Of a stretch of DNA of 64,000 nt, positions 45,869-54,607 are shown one piece after another; the first letter of the stretch is position 1, and every line of letters starts with the position of its first letter. Below the pieces are notes generated by a model, which had not been told where the DNA came from, did not search any database, and saw only the letters and a list, made by a program, of their open reading frames with translations. This DNA is from Betaproteobacteria bacterium (GTDB lineage Bacteria; Pseudomonadota; Gammaproteobacteria; Burkholderiales; Rhodocyclaceae), in NCBI GenBank assembly GCA_016703785.1, contig JADJBM010000013.1:62001-126000 (forward strand). Reading direction: 5' to 3'. A program made the position numbers and the translations under genes.

Positions 45869-47138
45869 CCCCTTCGCGGTTGATGTTGTTGGCCCAGGCA
45901 AGCGCCTGGATTAATAGGGCATTGACACGCTCGTTGTCGAGCCCCGGCAGCTCGGCGCAAAGGGCGAAGCAGGCCTCCATGTCGTTTTCCTCCTGCTTTT
46001 CCGCCAGCAGGAGCATCTTGCCGAGGGTGCCGCTGCGGCTCTCCAGCGCCTCGCGCACTTCCGGGGCGACGTTCAGGCTGGTGATCACTTCGCCAATCGG
46101 CACATGCAGCAGGGCCGGCATGAGCGACATGATGCCGGTCATGAAGGCGCGATCCTCGAAGTCCTGTCCGCTACCCATTAGTTCGCCGGCCACCAGTTCC
46201 AGGAAGCGTCCGCGCGTGGCCGCCACCTGCAGCAGGGGGTTGCTGCCACCGCCGGAGGAGGGGTTGGCGTAGAGCAGCAGCTGCAGCCAGCGCTGCAGCT
46301 GGCGGCGTCCGAGCACCGTGATGGCATGGCGCAGCGAGATGATCTTCTGGCGCAGGCCAGAGGCAGCCGAATTGGTCAGACGCATCAGGTTCAGCGTCAG
46401 CCCGGGCTCCTGCTTGAAAATGTTTTCGATCAAGGGCGTTTCGGCGTCGTCGAGGATCAGACCGAGCAGCCGGACCAGAGACAGTTCGGATTGCGACAGT
46501 TTCTTGCCGGCGATGATCGTCGGCTTGGCGAAGTAGTAGCCCTGAAACAGCTCGAAACCGAGGTCGCGGCAGCGTTTGGCCTGGGCCTCGTCATCCACCT
46601 TCTCGGCCAGCAGCCTGACCTTCCAAGGGCGCAGCGACTGCACCGTCCTGACCAGGGCGGACTCATCCATGCGCATGAGATCGACCTTGACGATGTCGGC
46701 CAGCTCGAGCAGCGGCTTGTGCCGTTCCTCCAGGGCGATGAAATCGTCCAGTGCCAGGATGAATCCCATGTCCTTCAGTTCGCGGCAGCGCGCGACCACC
46801 TCTGGGGTGATTTCGACAGTTTCCAGCACTTCGAGGACGAACTTCTCGCACTGCAGCATCTCCACGGCGTCGCTCATCAGCATCCGTGTATCCAGGTTGA
46901 CGAAACCCAGATAGGGGCCGAGCGCAGCCTCCAGGCCGAACTCGGAGAGCACATTGCTGAGAACGGTCGCTGTGGCAGCCAGATCGTCGGTGATCTGGGC
47001 GCTGTTTTGCGTGCTGTGGCGGAACAGCAGCTCGTAGGCGTAGAGCTGCTGTTCGCGGTCGAGGATCGGCTGGCGCCCTATAAATATGTCATGGGCGGTG
47101 CTGGCTGACGGGGGCGGAATGGGCGCGATTGCATGCAT
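45861..47138 (-). CDS. EAL-HDOD signalling protein (YuxH type)
   Basis: A 425-residue protein. The N-terminal EAL-like domain (IFIGRQPILDREQQLYAYELLFRH) has lost the catalytic glutamate motif (ELLF in place of EALL/EAL), so it is probably not a phosphodiesterase. The C-terminal HDOD domain spans about 205-400 (LVRLLGLILDDAETPLIENIFKQEP). Such proteins act in c-di-GMP and stress signalling or motility. No partner gene is adjacent. Confidence 0.88.
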   Translation of the reverse strand: MHAIAPIPPPSASTAHDIFIGRQPILDREQQLYAYELLFRHSTQNSAQITDDLAATATVLSNVLSEFGLEAALGPYLGFVNLDTRMLMSDAVEMLQCEKFVLEVLETVEITPEVVARCRELKDMGFILALDDFIALEERHKPLLELADIVKVDLMRMDESALVRTVQSLRPWKVRLLAEKVDDEAQAKRCRDLGFELFQGYYFAKPTIIAGKKLSQSELSLVRLLGLILDDAETPLIENIFKQEPGLTLNLMRLTNSAASGLRQKIISLRHAITVLGRRQLQRWLQLLLYANPSSGGGSNPLLQVAATRGRFLELVAGELMGSGQDFEDRAFMTGIMSLMPALLHVPIGEVITSLNVAPEVREALESRSGTLGKMLLLAEKQEENDMEACFALCAELPGLDNERVNALLIQALAWANNINREGAN

Positions 47139-47237
47139 TCCGGGTTTAACGGCGGAAATGCCGGTAACTTTAGTCCTGAAATACCTGAGCCGGCGTCCTG
47201 GGGTAAGCCAGGGCGAGCGGGCTTCGGCATTGGCCGG

Positions 47238-48614
47238 CTAGAAAGCCAGCAGCAGATCCGGTTTGGCCGTCCGCAGCACGCGGCGGAAATCATCCTGGAT
47301 GCGCTTCAGGGCGGCTGCGCTGTCTGCTTCGAAGCGCAGCACCAGCACCGGCGTGGTGTTGGAGGCGCGCATCAGACCGAAGCCGTCGGCGTACTCCACG
47401 CGCAGGCCGTCGATCGTGATGATTTCCTGCGCGCCATCGAACTTCGCGGTTTTCTGCAGCCTGGCGATGAGAGCGTGCGGCTCGCCTTCCTGCATCTTCA
47501 GGTTGAGCTCGGGCGTGGAGATGGCGTTGGGCAGGTGCTTCAGCGGCCAGTTGGCGTCCTGCCAACGTGAGACGATTTCGAGCAGGCGTGCGCCGGCGTA
47601 GAGGCCGTCGTCGAAGCCGTACCAGCGCTCCTTGAAGAAGGTGTGGCCGCTCATCTCGCCGGCGAGCGGCGCGCCGGATTCCTTCAGCTTGGCCTTGATG
47701 AAGGCATGACCGGTGTTCCACATCACCGGGCGGCCGCCCTGGTGGCGCACCGCGCGCGCCACGTTGCGCGAGCACTTCACGTCGAAGATGATCTGCGCGC
47801 CCGGCTGGCGCGTCAGCACGTCGGCGGCGAAGAGCATGAGCTGGCGGTCGGGATAGATGATCTCGCCGTCCTTGGTTACCACGCCGAGGCGGTCGCCGTC
47901 GCCGTCGAAGGCCAGCCCGAGTTCGGCATCCGTCTCGCGCAGGACGCGGATGACGTCCTTCAGGTTGTCCGGCTTGGACGGGTCGGGATGGTGGTTGGGG
48001 AAGTTGCCATCCACCTCGCAGAACAGTTCGACCAGCTCGCAGCCCATGCGGCGGAACAGCTCGGGCGCGACGGCGCCGGCGACGCCGTTGCCGCAGTCGA
48101 CCACGATCTTCATCTTGCGCGACAGCTTGACGTCGGAGACGATGCGCGCGAGGTAATCCTTGCGCACATCTACCTGCCGGATCTTGCCGTTGCCCGAGGT
48201 GAGCCGGCCCTCGACCAGGCGGGTGCGCAGCGCCGTGATGGCCGTGCTGTGCAGGGTGTCGCCGGCGAGCATGATCTTGAAGCCGTTGTAGTCGGGCGGG
48301 TTGTGGCTGCCGGTGACCATCACCGCGCTGCCGGTCTTGAGGTGATGCGCGGCGAAGTAGCCGAGCGGCGTCGGCACCATGCCGATGTCGACGACATCGA
48401 CGCCGGCCGCGCACATCCCCTGCATCAGGGCGCCGGACAGTTCGGGGCCCGAGAGCCGCCCGTCCCGGCCGACGACGACCGTCTTCACCTTGCGCGCGCG
48501 CGCCTCGGAGCCGATGGCGCGGCCGATGGATTTGACCGATTCGACCGTCAGCGTCTTGTCGACGATGCCGCGGATGTCGTAGGCCTTGAAGATTTCGGGT
48601 GCGGGTATCTGCAT
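47238..48614 (-). CDS. Phosphomannomutase/phosphoglucomutase
   Basis: A 458-residue alpha-D-phosphohexomutase (AlgC/ManB type) interconverting hexose 6- and 1-phosphates for surface polysaccharide and LPS synthesis. The active Ser is in MVTGSHNPPDYNGFK, the Mg site is LAFDGDGDRLGVV, the sugar-binding loop is LAGEMSGHTFF and the phosphate-binding segment is GLRVEYADGFGLMRASNTTP. Full length. Confidence 0.94.
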   Translation of the reverse strand: MQIPAPEIFKAYDIRGIVDKTLTVESVKSIGRAIGSEARARKVKTVVVGRDGRLSGPELSGALMQGMCAAGVDVVDIGMVPTPLGYFAAHHLKTGSAVMVTGSHNPPDYNGFKIMLAGDTLHSTAITALRTRLVEGRLTSGNGKIRQVDVRKDYLARIVSDVKLSRKMKIVVDCGNGVAGAVAPELFRRMGCELVELFCEVDGNFPNHHPDPSKPDNLKDVIRVLRETDAELGLAFDGDGDRLGVVTKDGEIIYPDRQLMLFAADVLTRQPGAQIIFDVKCSRNVARAVRHQGGRPVMWNTGHAFIKAKLKESGAPLAGEMSGHTFFKERWYGFDDGLYAGARLLEIVSRWQDANWPLKHLPNAISTPELNLKMQEGEPHALIARLQKTAKFDGAQEIITIDGLRVEYADGFGLMRASNTTPVLVLRFEADSAAALKRIQDDFRRVLRTAKPDLLLAF

Positions 48615-48649
48615 GGGGGGAGCCTCAAAGTAGGTGAGCCATTATCCCA

Positions 48650-49618
48650 TCATCCTGCATGGGAGAAAAATGCGAGCAAGCGTTGTGGCAGCCAGCCGAG
48701 ATGGCCGGGAAAGGCGCCGCTGACGAAGCCGACATGGCCGCCGGTTTCGGGGAATTCGAGCGTGACCGAGGCGGAAACCTCATGATCGGCCGGCAGGGCC
48801 TGTCGCGGCAAAAAGGGATCGTTCAGCGCATTGAGCACCAGCGCGGGCAGGCGCACGCCGCCCAGCCAGGGCTTGCTGCTGGCGCGCCGCCAATAGTCGG
48901 CGGCATCCGCGAAGCCGTGCAGGGGCGCAGTGACGGCGTCGTCGAAATCGTAGAGCGTTCTCGCTGCGCGCATGCGCGCGCCGTCGAACACATCCGGAAA
49001 ACGCGCCAGTTTCGCCTCGGCACTCGGCTTCAGCGAGACAAGGAAATGTTTGGCATAGGCGAGGCTGAAGCCCTGCTGCAATGCCTGGCCGGCGGCGGTG
49101 AGGTCGAGCGGGGCGCACACCGCGGCGACGGCCTGCACCACGTCGCGCGCCGCCGTTTCCCGTTCGCCGGCCCATTTGAGCAGTGCATTGCCGCCGAGCG
49201 AGACCCCCGCGGCGAAAATGATCCTGTGCGGGAAGCGTTCGCGCATGCGCCTCAGGATCCAGTCGATCTCGTCGGAGTCGCCCGAGTGGTAGGCGCGCGG
49301 CAGGCGGTTGGGCTCGCCGGAACAGCCGCGGAAATGCGGCACGGCGCCGGCCCAGCCGCGCCTTGCCAGCGCATGCATGAGGGCGCCGGAATAGTGGCTG
49401 GCCGAACTGCCCTCGAGGCCGTGGAAGAGCACCACCAGCGGGGCGTCGGCTTCCTGCGGCGTGGCCAGCCAGTCAATGTCGATGAAATCCCCATCGGGCG
49501 ATTCCCAACGTTCGCGCCGGTAGGTGGGCGGCGCGCCCTTGCGCAGGATTGGCCAGATCGTCTGCGCATGGCCGCCGGGCAGCCAGGCGGGTGCGCGATA
49601 AGAAGGAAGCTTGCTCAA
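48650..49618 (-). CDS. YheT-family alpha/beta hydrolase
   Basis: A 322-residue hydrolase of the YheT/YMR210w type: PAWLPGGHAQTIWP at the start, VVLFHGLEGSSASHYSGALM and the nucleophile elbow FAAGVSLGGNALLKW. The final His is in PETGGHVGF. Probably a carboxylesterase of unknown substrate. It overlaps the NTF2-like gene upstream by 4 bases. Confidence 0.9.
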   Translation of the reverse strand: MSKLPSYRAPAWLPGGHAQTIWPILRKGAPPTYRRERWESPDGDFIDIDWLATPQEADAPLVVLFHGLEGSSASHYSGALMHALARRGWAGAVPHFRGCSGEPNRLPRAYHSGDSDEIDWILRRMRERFPHRIIFAAGVSLGGNALLKWAGERETAARDVVQAVAAVCAPLDLTAAGQALQQGFSLAYAKHFLVSLKPSAEAKLARFPDVFDGARMRAARTLYDFDDAVTAPLHGFADAADYWRRASSKPWLGGVRLPALVLNALNDPFLPRQALPADHEVSASVTLEFPETGGHVGFVSGAFPGHLGWLPQRLLAFFSHAG

Positions 49619-50037
49619 TGCAGCGTGGCGGAAATGTCGGCGGCGACGGCGCCGGGGGCGCAGGAGGCGTGGCGCGACAGCAGGTGCCAGCCCTGCGCGC
49701 CGCGCACATAGACGTTGCTGGCGATGACCGGCGGGCGCGGCGTTTCCTCGCCGGGCACGGTGTAGTGCTCATGCACGCAGTGCAGGGCCAGCAGGATGCC
49801 TTCGCGGCGCACCGGGTCGGACAGCCGCACGCTGGCGCGCGGGCCGACGGAGAAAACCTGCCGCCAGCTTTCGCGCACGGCGGCAAAGCCGCTCAGGCGC
49901 TCGCCGTTGGGGTGGGTGCAGACGACTTCCTCGTCCTCGGCCCAGATGGCCACCATGGCGTCGAGGTCGGCGCGTTCGATGGCGTCGTAGAAGGCGGCTT
50001 CGGCGTCCTGCGGCGTAGCGAAGAAGCGCATGGTCAT
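49615..50037 (-). CDS. NTF2/SnoaL-like protein
   Basis: A 140-residue protein (AEAAFYDAIERADLDAMVAIWAEDEEVVCTHPNG) of the SnoaL-like 3 type. ATG 50037 overlaps the heptosyltransferase stop (ATGA); the longer frame lies inside that gene. Stop overlaps the hydrolase start. Function unknown. Confidence 0.85.
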   Translation of the reverse strand: MTMRFFATPQDAEAAFYDAIERADLDAMVAIWAEDEEVVCTHPNGERLSGFAAVRESWRQVFSVGPRASVRLSDPVRREGILLALHCVHEHYTVPGEETPRPPVIASNVYVRGAQGWHLLSRHASCAPGAVAADISATLH

Positions 50038-51044
50038 CGTAGTAGCTCCCCAACCGTTTCCTGCACCCTCGCAGGCGACAGATCGTTCAGGCACTTGAAA
50101 TGGCCCAGCGGGCATTCTCGCTTGAAACAGGGGCTGCACTCCAGGCCGAGGCTGAGGATGCGCGCCTGTTGCGACAGTGGCGGCGTGTAGGACGGGCTGG
50201 ACGAGCCGTACAGCGCGACGAGCGGGCGCTGCAATGCCGCGGCGACGTGCATCAGGCCGGAATCGTTGCTTACCACCAGCCGCGCGCAGGAGAGCAGGTC
50301 GATGGCTTGCGCAAGATCCGTGCTACCGCACAGGTTGCGCCCGGCGCCACCGGAGAGTTGCTCGATTTCGGCGCCGACGGGTGCGTCTTTCGCGGAGCCG
50401 ACGATCCAGACGGGAAAGTCAGCCGCTGCAAGACGGCGCGCCAGTTCGGCGAAATGCGCCGCCGGCCAGCGCTTGGCCGGGCCGTATTCGGCGCCGGGGC
50501 AGAAGGCGACCGGCGCGGGCGTGGCCGCGAGGCCGAACGCATCGAGGGTGGCGCGCACGCCTTGCGCATCGACAGCGAGATGCGGCTCGGCCAGCGGCGC
50601 GGGCGCTTTTGCGCCGACTTCTTCTGCCAGCAGTGCATAGCGCGCGGCCAGTTGCGGCAGGGCGGCTGCGTCGAAGCGGTGGATGCGGTTGAGCAGTACA
50701 TGGCGCGCCTCGCCGAGGAAGCCGATGCGCCGCGGGATGCCGGCAAACAAGGGCAGCAGGGCGGATTTCCAGGAGTTCGGCAGGACGATGGCCGCATCGT
50801 AGCCTTCGCGCGCCAGTTCGCGCCCGGCGCGCCAGCGCCCGGCCAGGTTGAATTCGCCGTGGGCGAAGGGATTGGGGATCACGCGCCGGATTTCACGCAT
50901 GCGCGCCAGCACCGGTGCCGCCCACGCCGGGGCGAAGGCGTCGAGGATCAGGCCGGGATGTTTTTCATGCAGCCGCTTGAAAAGCGGCTGCGCGAGGATC
51001 GTGTCGCCGATCCAGGAGGGCGCGACGATGAGGGCTTTGCGCAT
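50034..51044 (-). CDS. waaF: Lipopolysaccharide heptosyltransferase II
   Basis: A 336-residue GT9 glycosyltransferase that adds the second heptose to the LPS inner core. ALIVAPSWIGDTILAQPLFKRL at the N-terminus is the WaaF signature, with FCPGAEYGPAKRWPAAHFAELA and SNDSGLMHVAAALQRPLVALYGSSSP further on. Start ATG 51044 is at the family N-terminus. A bipartite-motif copy lies inside (50415-50438). Confidence 0.93.
   Translation of the reverse strand: MRKALIVAPSWIGDTILAQPLFKRLHEKHPGLILDAFAPAWAAPVLARMREIRRVIPNPFAHGEFNLAGRWRAGRELAREGYDAAIVLPNSWKSALLPLFAGIPRRIGFLGEARHVLLNRIHRFDAAALPQLAARYALLAEEVGAKAPAPLAEPHLAVDAQGVRATLDAFGLAATPAPVAFCPGAEYGPAKRWPAAHFAELARRLAAADFPVWIVGSAKDAPVGAEIEQLSGGAGRNLCGSTDLAQAIDLLSCARLVVSNDSGLMHVAAALQRPLVALYGSSSPSYTPPLSQQARILSLGLECSPCFKRECPLGHFKCLNDLSPARVQETVGELLR
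50415..50438 (+). repeat. Bipartite motif copy 10
   Basis: Exact, spacer CCGCTGCAAG, antisense within waaF (ARRLAAADFPVW). The spacer nearly equals those of the intergenic copies. Confidence 0.8.
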
Positions 51045-51058
51045 GGCGCCCCCGGCGT

Positions 51059-51259
51059 TCAGTGGTGCCCTTTGGGCGCCTCGCCGGTAAAGGTGTAGCG
51101 CGTGCCGCAGTAGGGACAGTCGGCCTCGCCGGTTTTCAGCGGGTCGAGGAAAACGCGCGGATGGCGCGCCCACAGCGGCGCGTCGGGCAGTGGGCAGTGC
51201 AGCGGCAGGTCGTGCGCGGTGACGGCAACGAGGCGGGCGGTGTCCTTGGTATCGTTCAT
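51059..51259 (-). CDS. Small zinc-finger protein (zf-CHCC type)
   Basis: A 66-residue protein with LPLHCPLPDAPLWARHPRVFLD and CPYCGTRYTFTG, three Cys and a His placed like the zf-CHCC/NDUFS6-related family. Such proteins are often next to ilvE in betaproteobacteria. Start ATG 51259 is preferred to 51277, because it lies after the ilvE stop. Confidence 0.85.
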   Translation of the reverse strand: MNDTKDTARLVAVTAHDLPLHCPLPDAPLWARHPRVFLDPLKTGEADCPYCGTRYTFTGEAPKGHH

Positions 51260-51269
51260 GGTCAGATCC

Positions 51270-52193
51270 TCAGGCAACCGCGGTCAGCCAGTTCTTGTGG
51301 GCGGGCGAACGGCCGTTCACCACATCGAAGAACAGGTTCTGGATCTGCTGGGTGATCGGCCCGCGGCTGCCCGCGCCGATGACGCGGCCGTCCAGTTCGC
51401 GGATCGGCGTCACCTCGGCGGCGGTGCCGGTGAAGAAGGCCTCGTCGGCGATGTAGAGGTCGTCGCGCGTCAGGCGCTTGGCCTTCACCTCGAAGCCCAG
51501 TTCCTTCGCCAGCTGGATCACCGTGGCGCGGGTGATGCCGACCAGGGCTGAGGCAATCTCCGGCTCGTAGATCTGGCCGTCCTTGATGACGAAGAGGTTC
51601 TCGCCGGCACCTTCCGCGACGAAGCCGTCGACGTCGAGCAGCAGCGCCTCGTCATAGCCATGCTCGGTGGCCTCCATGTTGGCAAGGATCGAGTTGGCAT
51701 AGGTGCCGGAGTACTTGGCGCGGCACATCGAGACATTCACATGGTGGCGCGCATACGACGAAGTCTTGACGCGGATGCCGTTGGCCAGGCCTTCCTCGCC
51801 GAGGTAGGCGCCCCAGGGCCAGGCGGCGATGGAGACATGCACCTGGGCGCCCTTCGGCGAGACGCCCATTTTCTCCGAACCATAGAAGGCGATCGGCCGC
51901 AGGTAGCAGGACTCCAGCTTGTTGGCGCGCACGACCTCGCGGTGCGCCTCCATCAGCTGTTCCTTGCTGTACGGCATCTTCATCATGTAGATGTGCGCCG
52001 AGTTGAAGAGCCGGTCGGTGTGCTCCTTGAGGCGGAAAATGGCCGGGCCGTCGTCCGTCTTGTAGGCGCGCAGACCCTCGAAGACGGCCAGGCCGTAGTG
52101 CAGGGAGTGCGTCAGCACGTGCGTCGTCGCTTCGCGCCAGGGCACGAGCTTGCCGTCGTGCCAGATGAAGCCGTCGCGGTCGGCCATGGACAT
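51270..52193 (-). CDS. ilvE: Branched-chain amino acid aminotransferase
   Basis: A 307-residue fold-IV PLP enzyme converting Val, Leu and Ile to their 2-oxo acids and back. HSLHYGLAVFEGLRAYKT, the PLP-binding Lys region SMCRAKYSGTYANSILANMEA and EGAGENLFVIKDG are present. The ATG at 52193 is preceded by GGAGAAACACC. Confidence 0.95.
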   Translation of the reverse strand: MSMADRDGFIWHDGKLVPWREATTHVLTHSLHYGLAVFEGLRAYKTDDGPAIFRLKEHTDRLFNSAHIYMMKMPYSKEQLMEAHREVVRANKLESCYLRPIAFYGSEKMGVSPKGAQVHVSIAAWPWGAYLGEEGLANGIRVKTSSYARHHVNVSMCRAKYSGTYANSILANMEATEHGYDEALLLDVDGFVAEGAGENLFVIKDGQIYEPEIASALVGITRATVIQLAKELGFEVKAKRLTRDDLYIADEAFFTGTAAEVTPIRELDGRVIGAGSRGPITQQIQNLFFDVVNGRSPAHKNWLTAVA

Positions 52194-52262
52194 GGTGTTT
52201 CTCCAGCTCTTTTGAACAAAAACGGATTTTATCCCAGCCGGGGGAAGCGGTAAAATCAACTT

Positions 52263-52718
52263 ATGGAGCGCCCCTGGAAACCCAATGTCACCGTAGCCGC
52301 GATCATCGAGCGCGACGGCCGCTTTTTGCTCGTCGAGGAGGAAACCGACGACGGCATCCGCTTCAACCAGCCGGCCGGGCACCTCGACGAGGGCGAGTCG
52401 CTGACGGATGCGGCGGCGCGCGAGGCGTTGGAGGAGACGGCGCACCGCTTCATGCCGGAATTCCTGGTCGGCGTCTATCAGTGGCGCAGGCCGGACGGAA
52501 AGGCGACGTATCTGCGCTTCGCCTTCGGCGGCCGCTTGCTGGGCGTGGAGGCCGAGCGGGCGCTGGACCACGGCATCCTGCACGCATTGTGGCTGACGCC
52601 GGAGGAAATCGCCGCGGAGCGTGCCCGCCATCGCAGCCCGCTGGTGATGCAGTGCGTGCGCGACTACCTGGCCGGCCGCCGCTTCAGCCTCGATTTGATC
52701 ACGCACTACGAAACATGA
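52263..52718 (+). CDS. NUDIX hydrolase, NudJ-like phosphatase
   Basis: A 151-residue NUDIX protein with VTVAAIIERDGRFLLVEEE and the box GHLDEGESLTDAAAREALEETA. Its layout and genetic position, overlapping mnmA by ATGA, are those of NudJ, a thiamine and nucleoside pyrophosphate phosphatase encoded next to mnmA in many proteobacteria. Confidence 0.92.
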   Translation: MERPWKPNVTVAAIIERDGRFLLVEEETDDGIRFNQPAGHLDEGESLTDAAAREALEETAHRFMPEFLVGVYQWRRPDGKATYLRFAFGGRLLGVEAERALDHGILHALWLTPEEIAAERARHRSPLVMQCVRDYLAGRRFSLDLITHYET

Positions 52719-53842
52719 GCCAGGGCATCGTTGTCGTCGGCATGTCGGGCGGGGTGGATTCCTCCGTCGCGGCCATGCTGTTGAAGCAGCAGGGCTGGAA
52801 GGTCGTCGGCCTGTTCATGAAGAACTGGGAGGACGATGACGACGCGGAATACTGTTCCTCTCGCCAGGACCTGATCGATGTCGCTGCCGTTTGCGACATT
52901 CTGGGCGTCGAGCTGGAGGTGGTGAACTTCTCCGCCGAGTACAAGGAGCGGGTGTTCGCCGAGTTCCTGCGCGAGTACAAGGCCGGCCGCACGCCGAATC
53001 CCGACGTGCTGTGCAATGCCGAGATCAAGTTCAAGGCCTTTCTCGACCACGCCCTGGCGCTCGGCGCCGAGAAGATCGCCACCGGCCACTATGCGCAGGT
53101 GCGCGAGGTGCCGACCGAGATGGGCAGCGAGTTCCAGCTGCTCAAGGCCGAGGACGGCACCAAGGACCAGAGCTACTTCCTGTATCGCCTCAACCAGGCG
53201 CAGCTGTCGAAGACGCTGTTTCCGCTCGGCCAGACGTACAAGCGCGAGGTGCGCAAGCTGGCGCAGCAGGCCGGCCTGCCGAATTTCGCCAAGAAGGACT
53301 CGACCGGCATCTGCTTCATCGGCGAGCGGCCCTTCAAGGAATTCCTCGAACGCTACATTCCGCGCCAGCCCGGCGAAATCCGCACGCTGGACGGCGGCAA
53401 GGTGGTGGGCGAGCATCATGGACTGATGTACCACACGCTGGGACAGCGCAAGGGCCTCGGCATTGGTGGCATCGCCGGGGGCGATGGGAGCGGCCACAAG
53501 GGCGGGGACAGGGACGGCGAACACGACGCCTGGTACGTGGCGGGCAAGGATATGGAAAAGAACATCCTCTACGTCGTGCAGGGCCACGAGCACCCGGCGC
53601 TGCTGGCGGATCGCCTGAAGGCCATCGACCTGACCTGGGTGAACGGCAGATTGCCGCACACGCACTGGGTCTACACTGCAAAGACGCGCTATCGCCAGCC
53701 GGATGCACCGTGCGAGGTAGAAACGGTGAGCGCCGAGCGCTGCGAGGTGATCTTCGCCCAGCCGCAATGGGCGGTGACGCCGGGCCAGAGCGTGGTGCTC
53801 TACGATTCGAAGGTGTGCCTGGGCGGCGGCGTGATCGAATAG
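52715..53842 (+). CDS. mnmA: tRNA-specific 2-thiouridylase
   Basis: A 375-residue enzyme that makes 2-thiouridine at the wobble position of Lys, Glu and Gln tRNAs. P-loop VGMSGGVDSSVAAMLL, catalytic Cys residues in NPDVLCNAEIKF and STGICFIGERPF. Between the two later domains it carries a Gly/Asp-rich insert (GIAGGDGSGHKGGDRDGEH), longer than in E. coli. Confidence 0.96.
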   Translation: MSQGIVVVGMSGGVDSSVAAMLLKQQGWKVVGLFMKNWEDDDDAEYCSSRQDLIDVAAVCDILGVELEVVNFSAEYKERVFAEFLREYKAGRTPNPDVLCNAEIKFKAFLDHALALGAEKIATGHYAQVREVPTEMGSEFQLLKAEDGTKDQSYFLYRLNQAQLSKTLFPLGQTYKREVRKLAQQAGLPNFAKKDSTGICFIGERPFKEFLERYIPRQPGEIRTLDGGKVVGEHHGLMYHTLGQRKGLGIGGIAGGDGSGHKGGDRDGEHDAWYVAGKDMEKNILYVVQGHEHPALLADRLKAIDLTWVNGRLPHTHWVYTAKTRYRQPDAPCEVETVSAERCEVIFAQPQWAVTPGQSVVLYDSKVCLGGGVIE

Positions 53843-53843
53843 C

Positions 53844-53867
53844 CGCCGTATTCTGGAAGCTGACTCT
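53844..53867 (-). repeat. Bipartite motif copy 11
   Basis: AGAGTCAG-N10-ACGGCG (one mismatch), spacer CTTCCAGAAT, in the 24-base gap between the convergent mnmA and GST genes. Confidence 0.6.
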
Positions 53868-54475
53868 TATACCTTGGGAACGGTTTCGGCGAACGACGGC
53901 CGCGCCATCAGCTCGTCGTGGAGGCGCGCCAGGTTGGGATGCGTCTCGCGCCAGGCAATGTCGGGAAAGCGGAAATCCAGATAGCCCAGCGTGACGCCGA
54001 GGGCGATGTCGGCCAGAGAGAAGGCGTTGCCGCAGCACCAGGCCTGGTCGCCCAGTTCCTCCGCCATCATTTCCAGCGCACGGTCGATTTTCTCCCGCTG
54101 CCGCGCGATCCACGTGGCGCTTTGCTCCACCTTGGAGCGCTTGGCCTCGAGGAAGGCCGCCACGGCGGCATCGAGCACCCCGTCGGCGAGCGCTTCCCAG
54201 CGCTTGACGCGAATGCGTCCGCGGCCTGAAGCCGGCAGCAGGCGATTGTTGGGCGTGACGCTGTCCAGATATTCGACGATAACGCGGGAATCGAACAGCG
54301 TGCTGTCGTCGTCGAGCACCAGCACCGGAACCTTGCCGAGCGGATTCAGATTCGGCACGCCGGTGTCCTCGCCCCAGGGATTGTCGAGCACGAGGTCGTA
54401 GTCAATCTTTTTTTCAGCGAGGACGATGCGCGCCTTGCGCGCATAGGGGCTTGTCAGGGAGGCGATAAGTTTCAT
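53867..54475 (-). CDS. Glutathione S-transferase
   Basis: A 202-residue GST: thioredoxin-like N-terminal domain (MKLIASLTSPYARKARIVLAEKKI) with PVLVLDDDSTLFDSRVIVEYLD (glutathione binding) and an all-helical C-terminal domain (FSLADIALGVTLGYLDFRFPDI). Substrate unknown. Promoter TATAAT (minus strand) lies at 54504-54509 within an inverted repeat. Confidence 0.92.
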   Translation of the reverse strand: MKLIASLTSPYARKARIVLAEKKIDYDLVLDNPWGEDTGVPNLNPLGKVPVLVLDDDSTLFDSRVIVEYLDSVTPNNRLLPASGRGRIRVKRWEALADGVLDAAVAAFLEAKRSKVEQSATWIARQREKIDRALEMMAEELGDQAWCCGNAFSLADIALGVTLGYLDFRFPDIAWRETHPNLARLHDELMARPSFAETVPKV

Positions 54476-54503
54476 TTTGAGCCGCTGTTTTGAGTGCGCC
54501 GCG

Positions 54504-54543
54504 ATTATATCATCGCGATCAGCCGCGACCGTGACGTACGTCA
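54504..54543. promoter_or_regulatory. Divergent GST-purB control region with TGACGTACGTCA palindrome
   Basis: A perfect 12-base palindrome (54532-54543) sits between the GST gene and purB. Beside it, CGCGAT-TATATC-ATCGCG (54500-54517) is an inverted repeat whose core reads GATATAAT on the minus strand, a good GST -10. A purB -10-like GATAAAAT lies at about 54573. TGACGTACGTCA could be an operator for a GntR- or bZIP-like dimer; the binder is unknown. Confidence 0.5.
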
Positions 54544-54607
54544 TGGCGCGGCAGGAAGCGTATCCGCGCCATGATAAAATCCGCCTGACATCATTAGGTT
54601 CCCGCCC

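Noticed and set aside
45861..47138. Active c-di-GMP phosphodiesterase
   Set aside because: The EAL signature is replaced by ELLF and an HDOD domain follows, so a non-catalytic signalling role is more likely.
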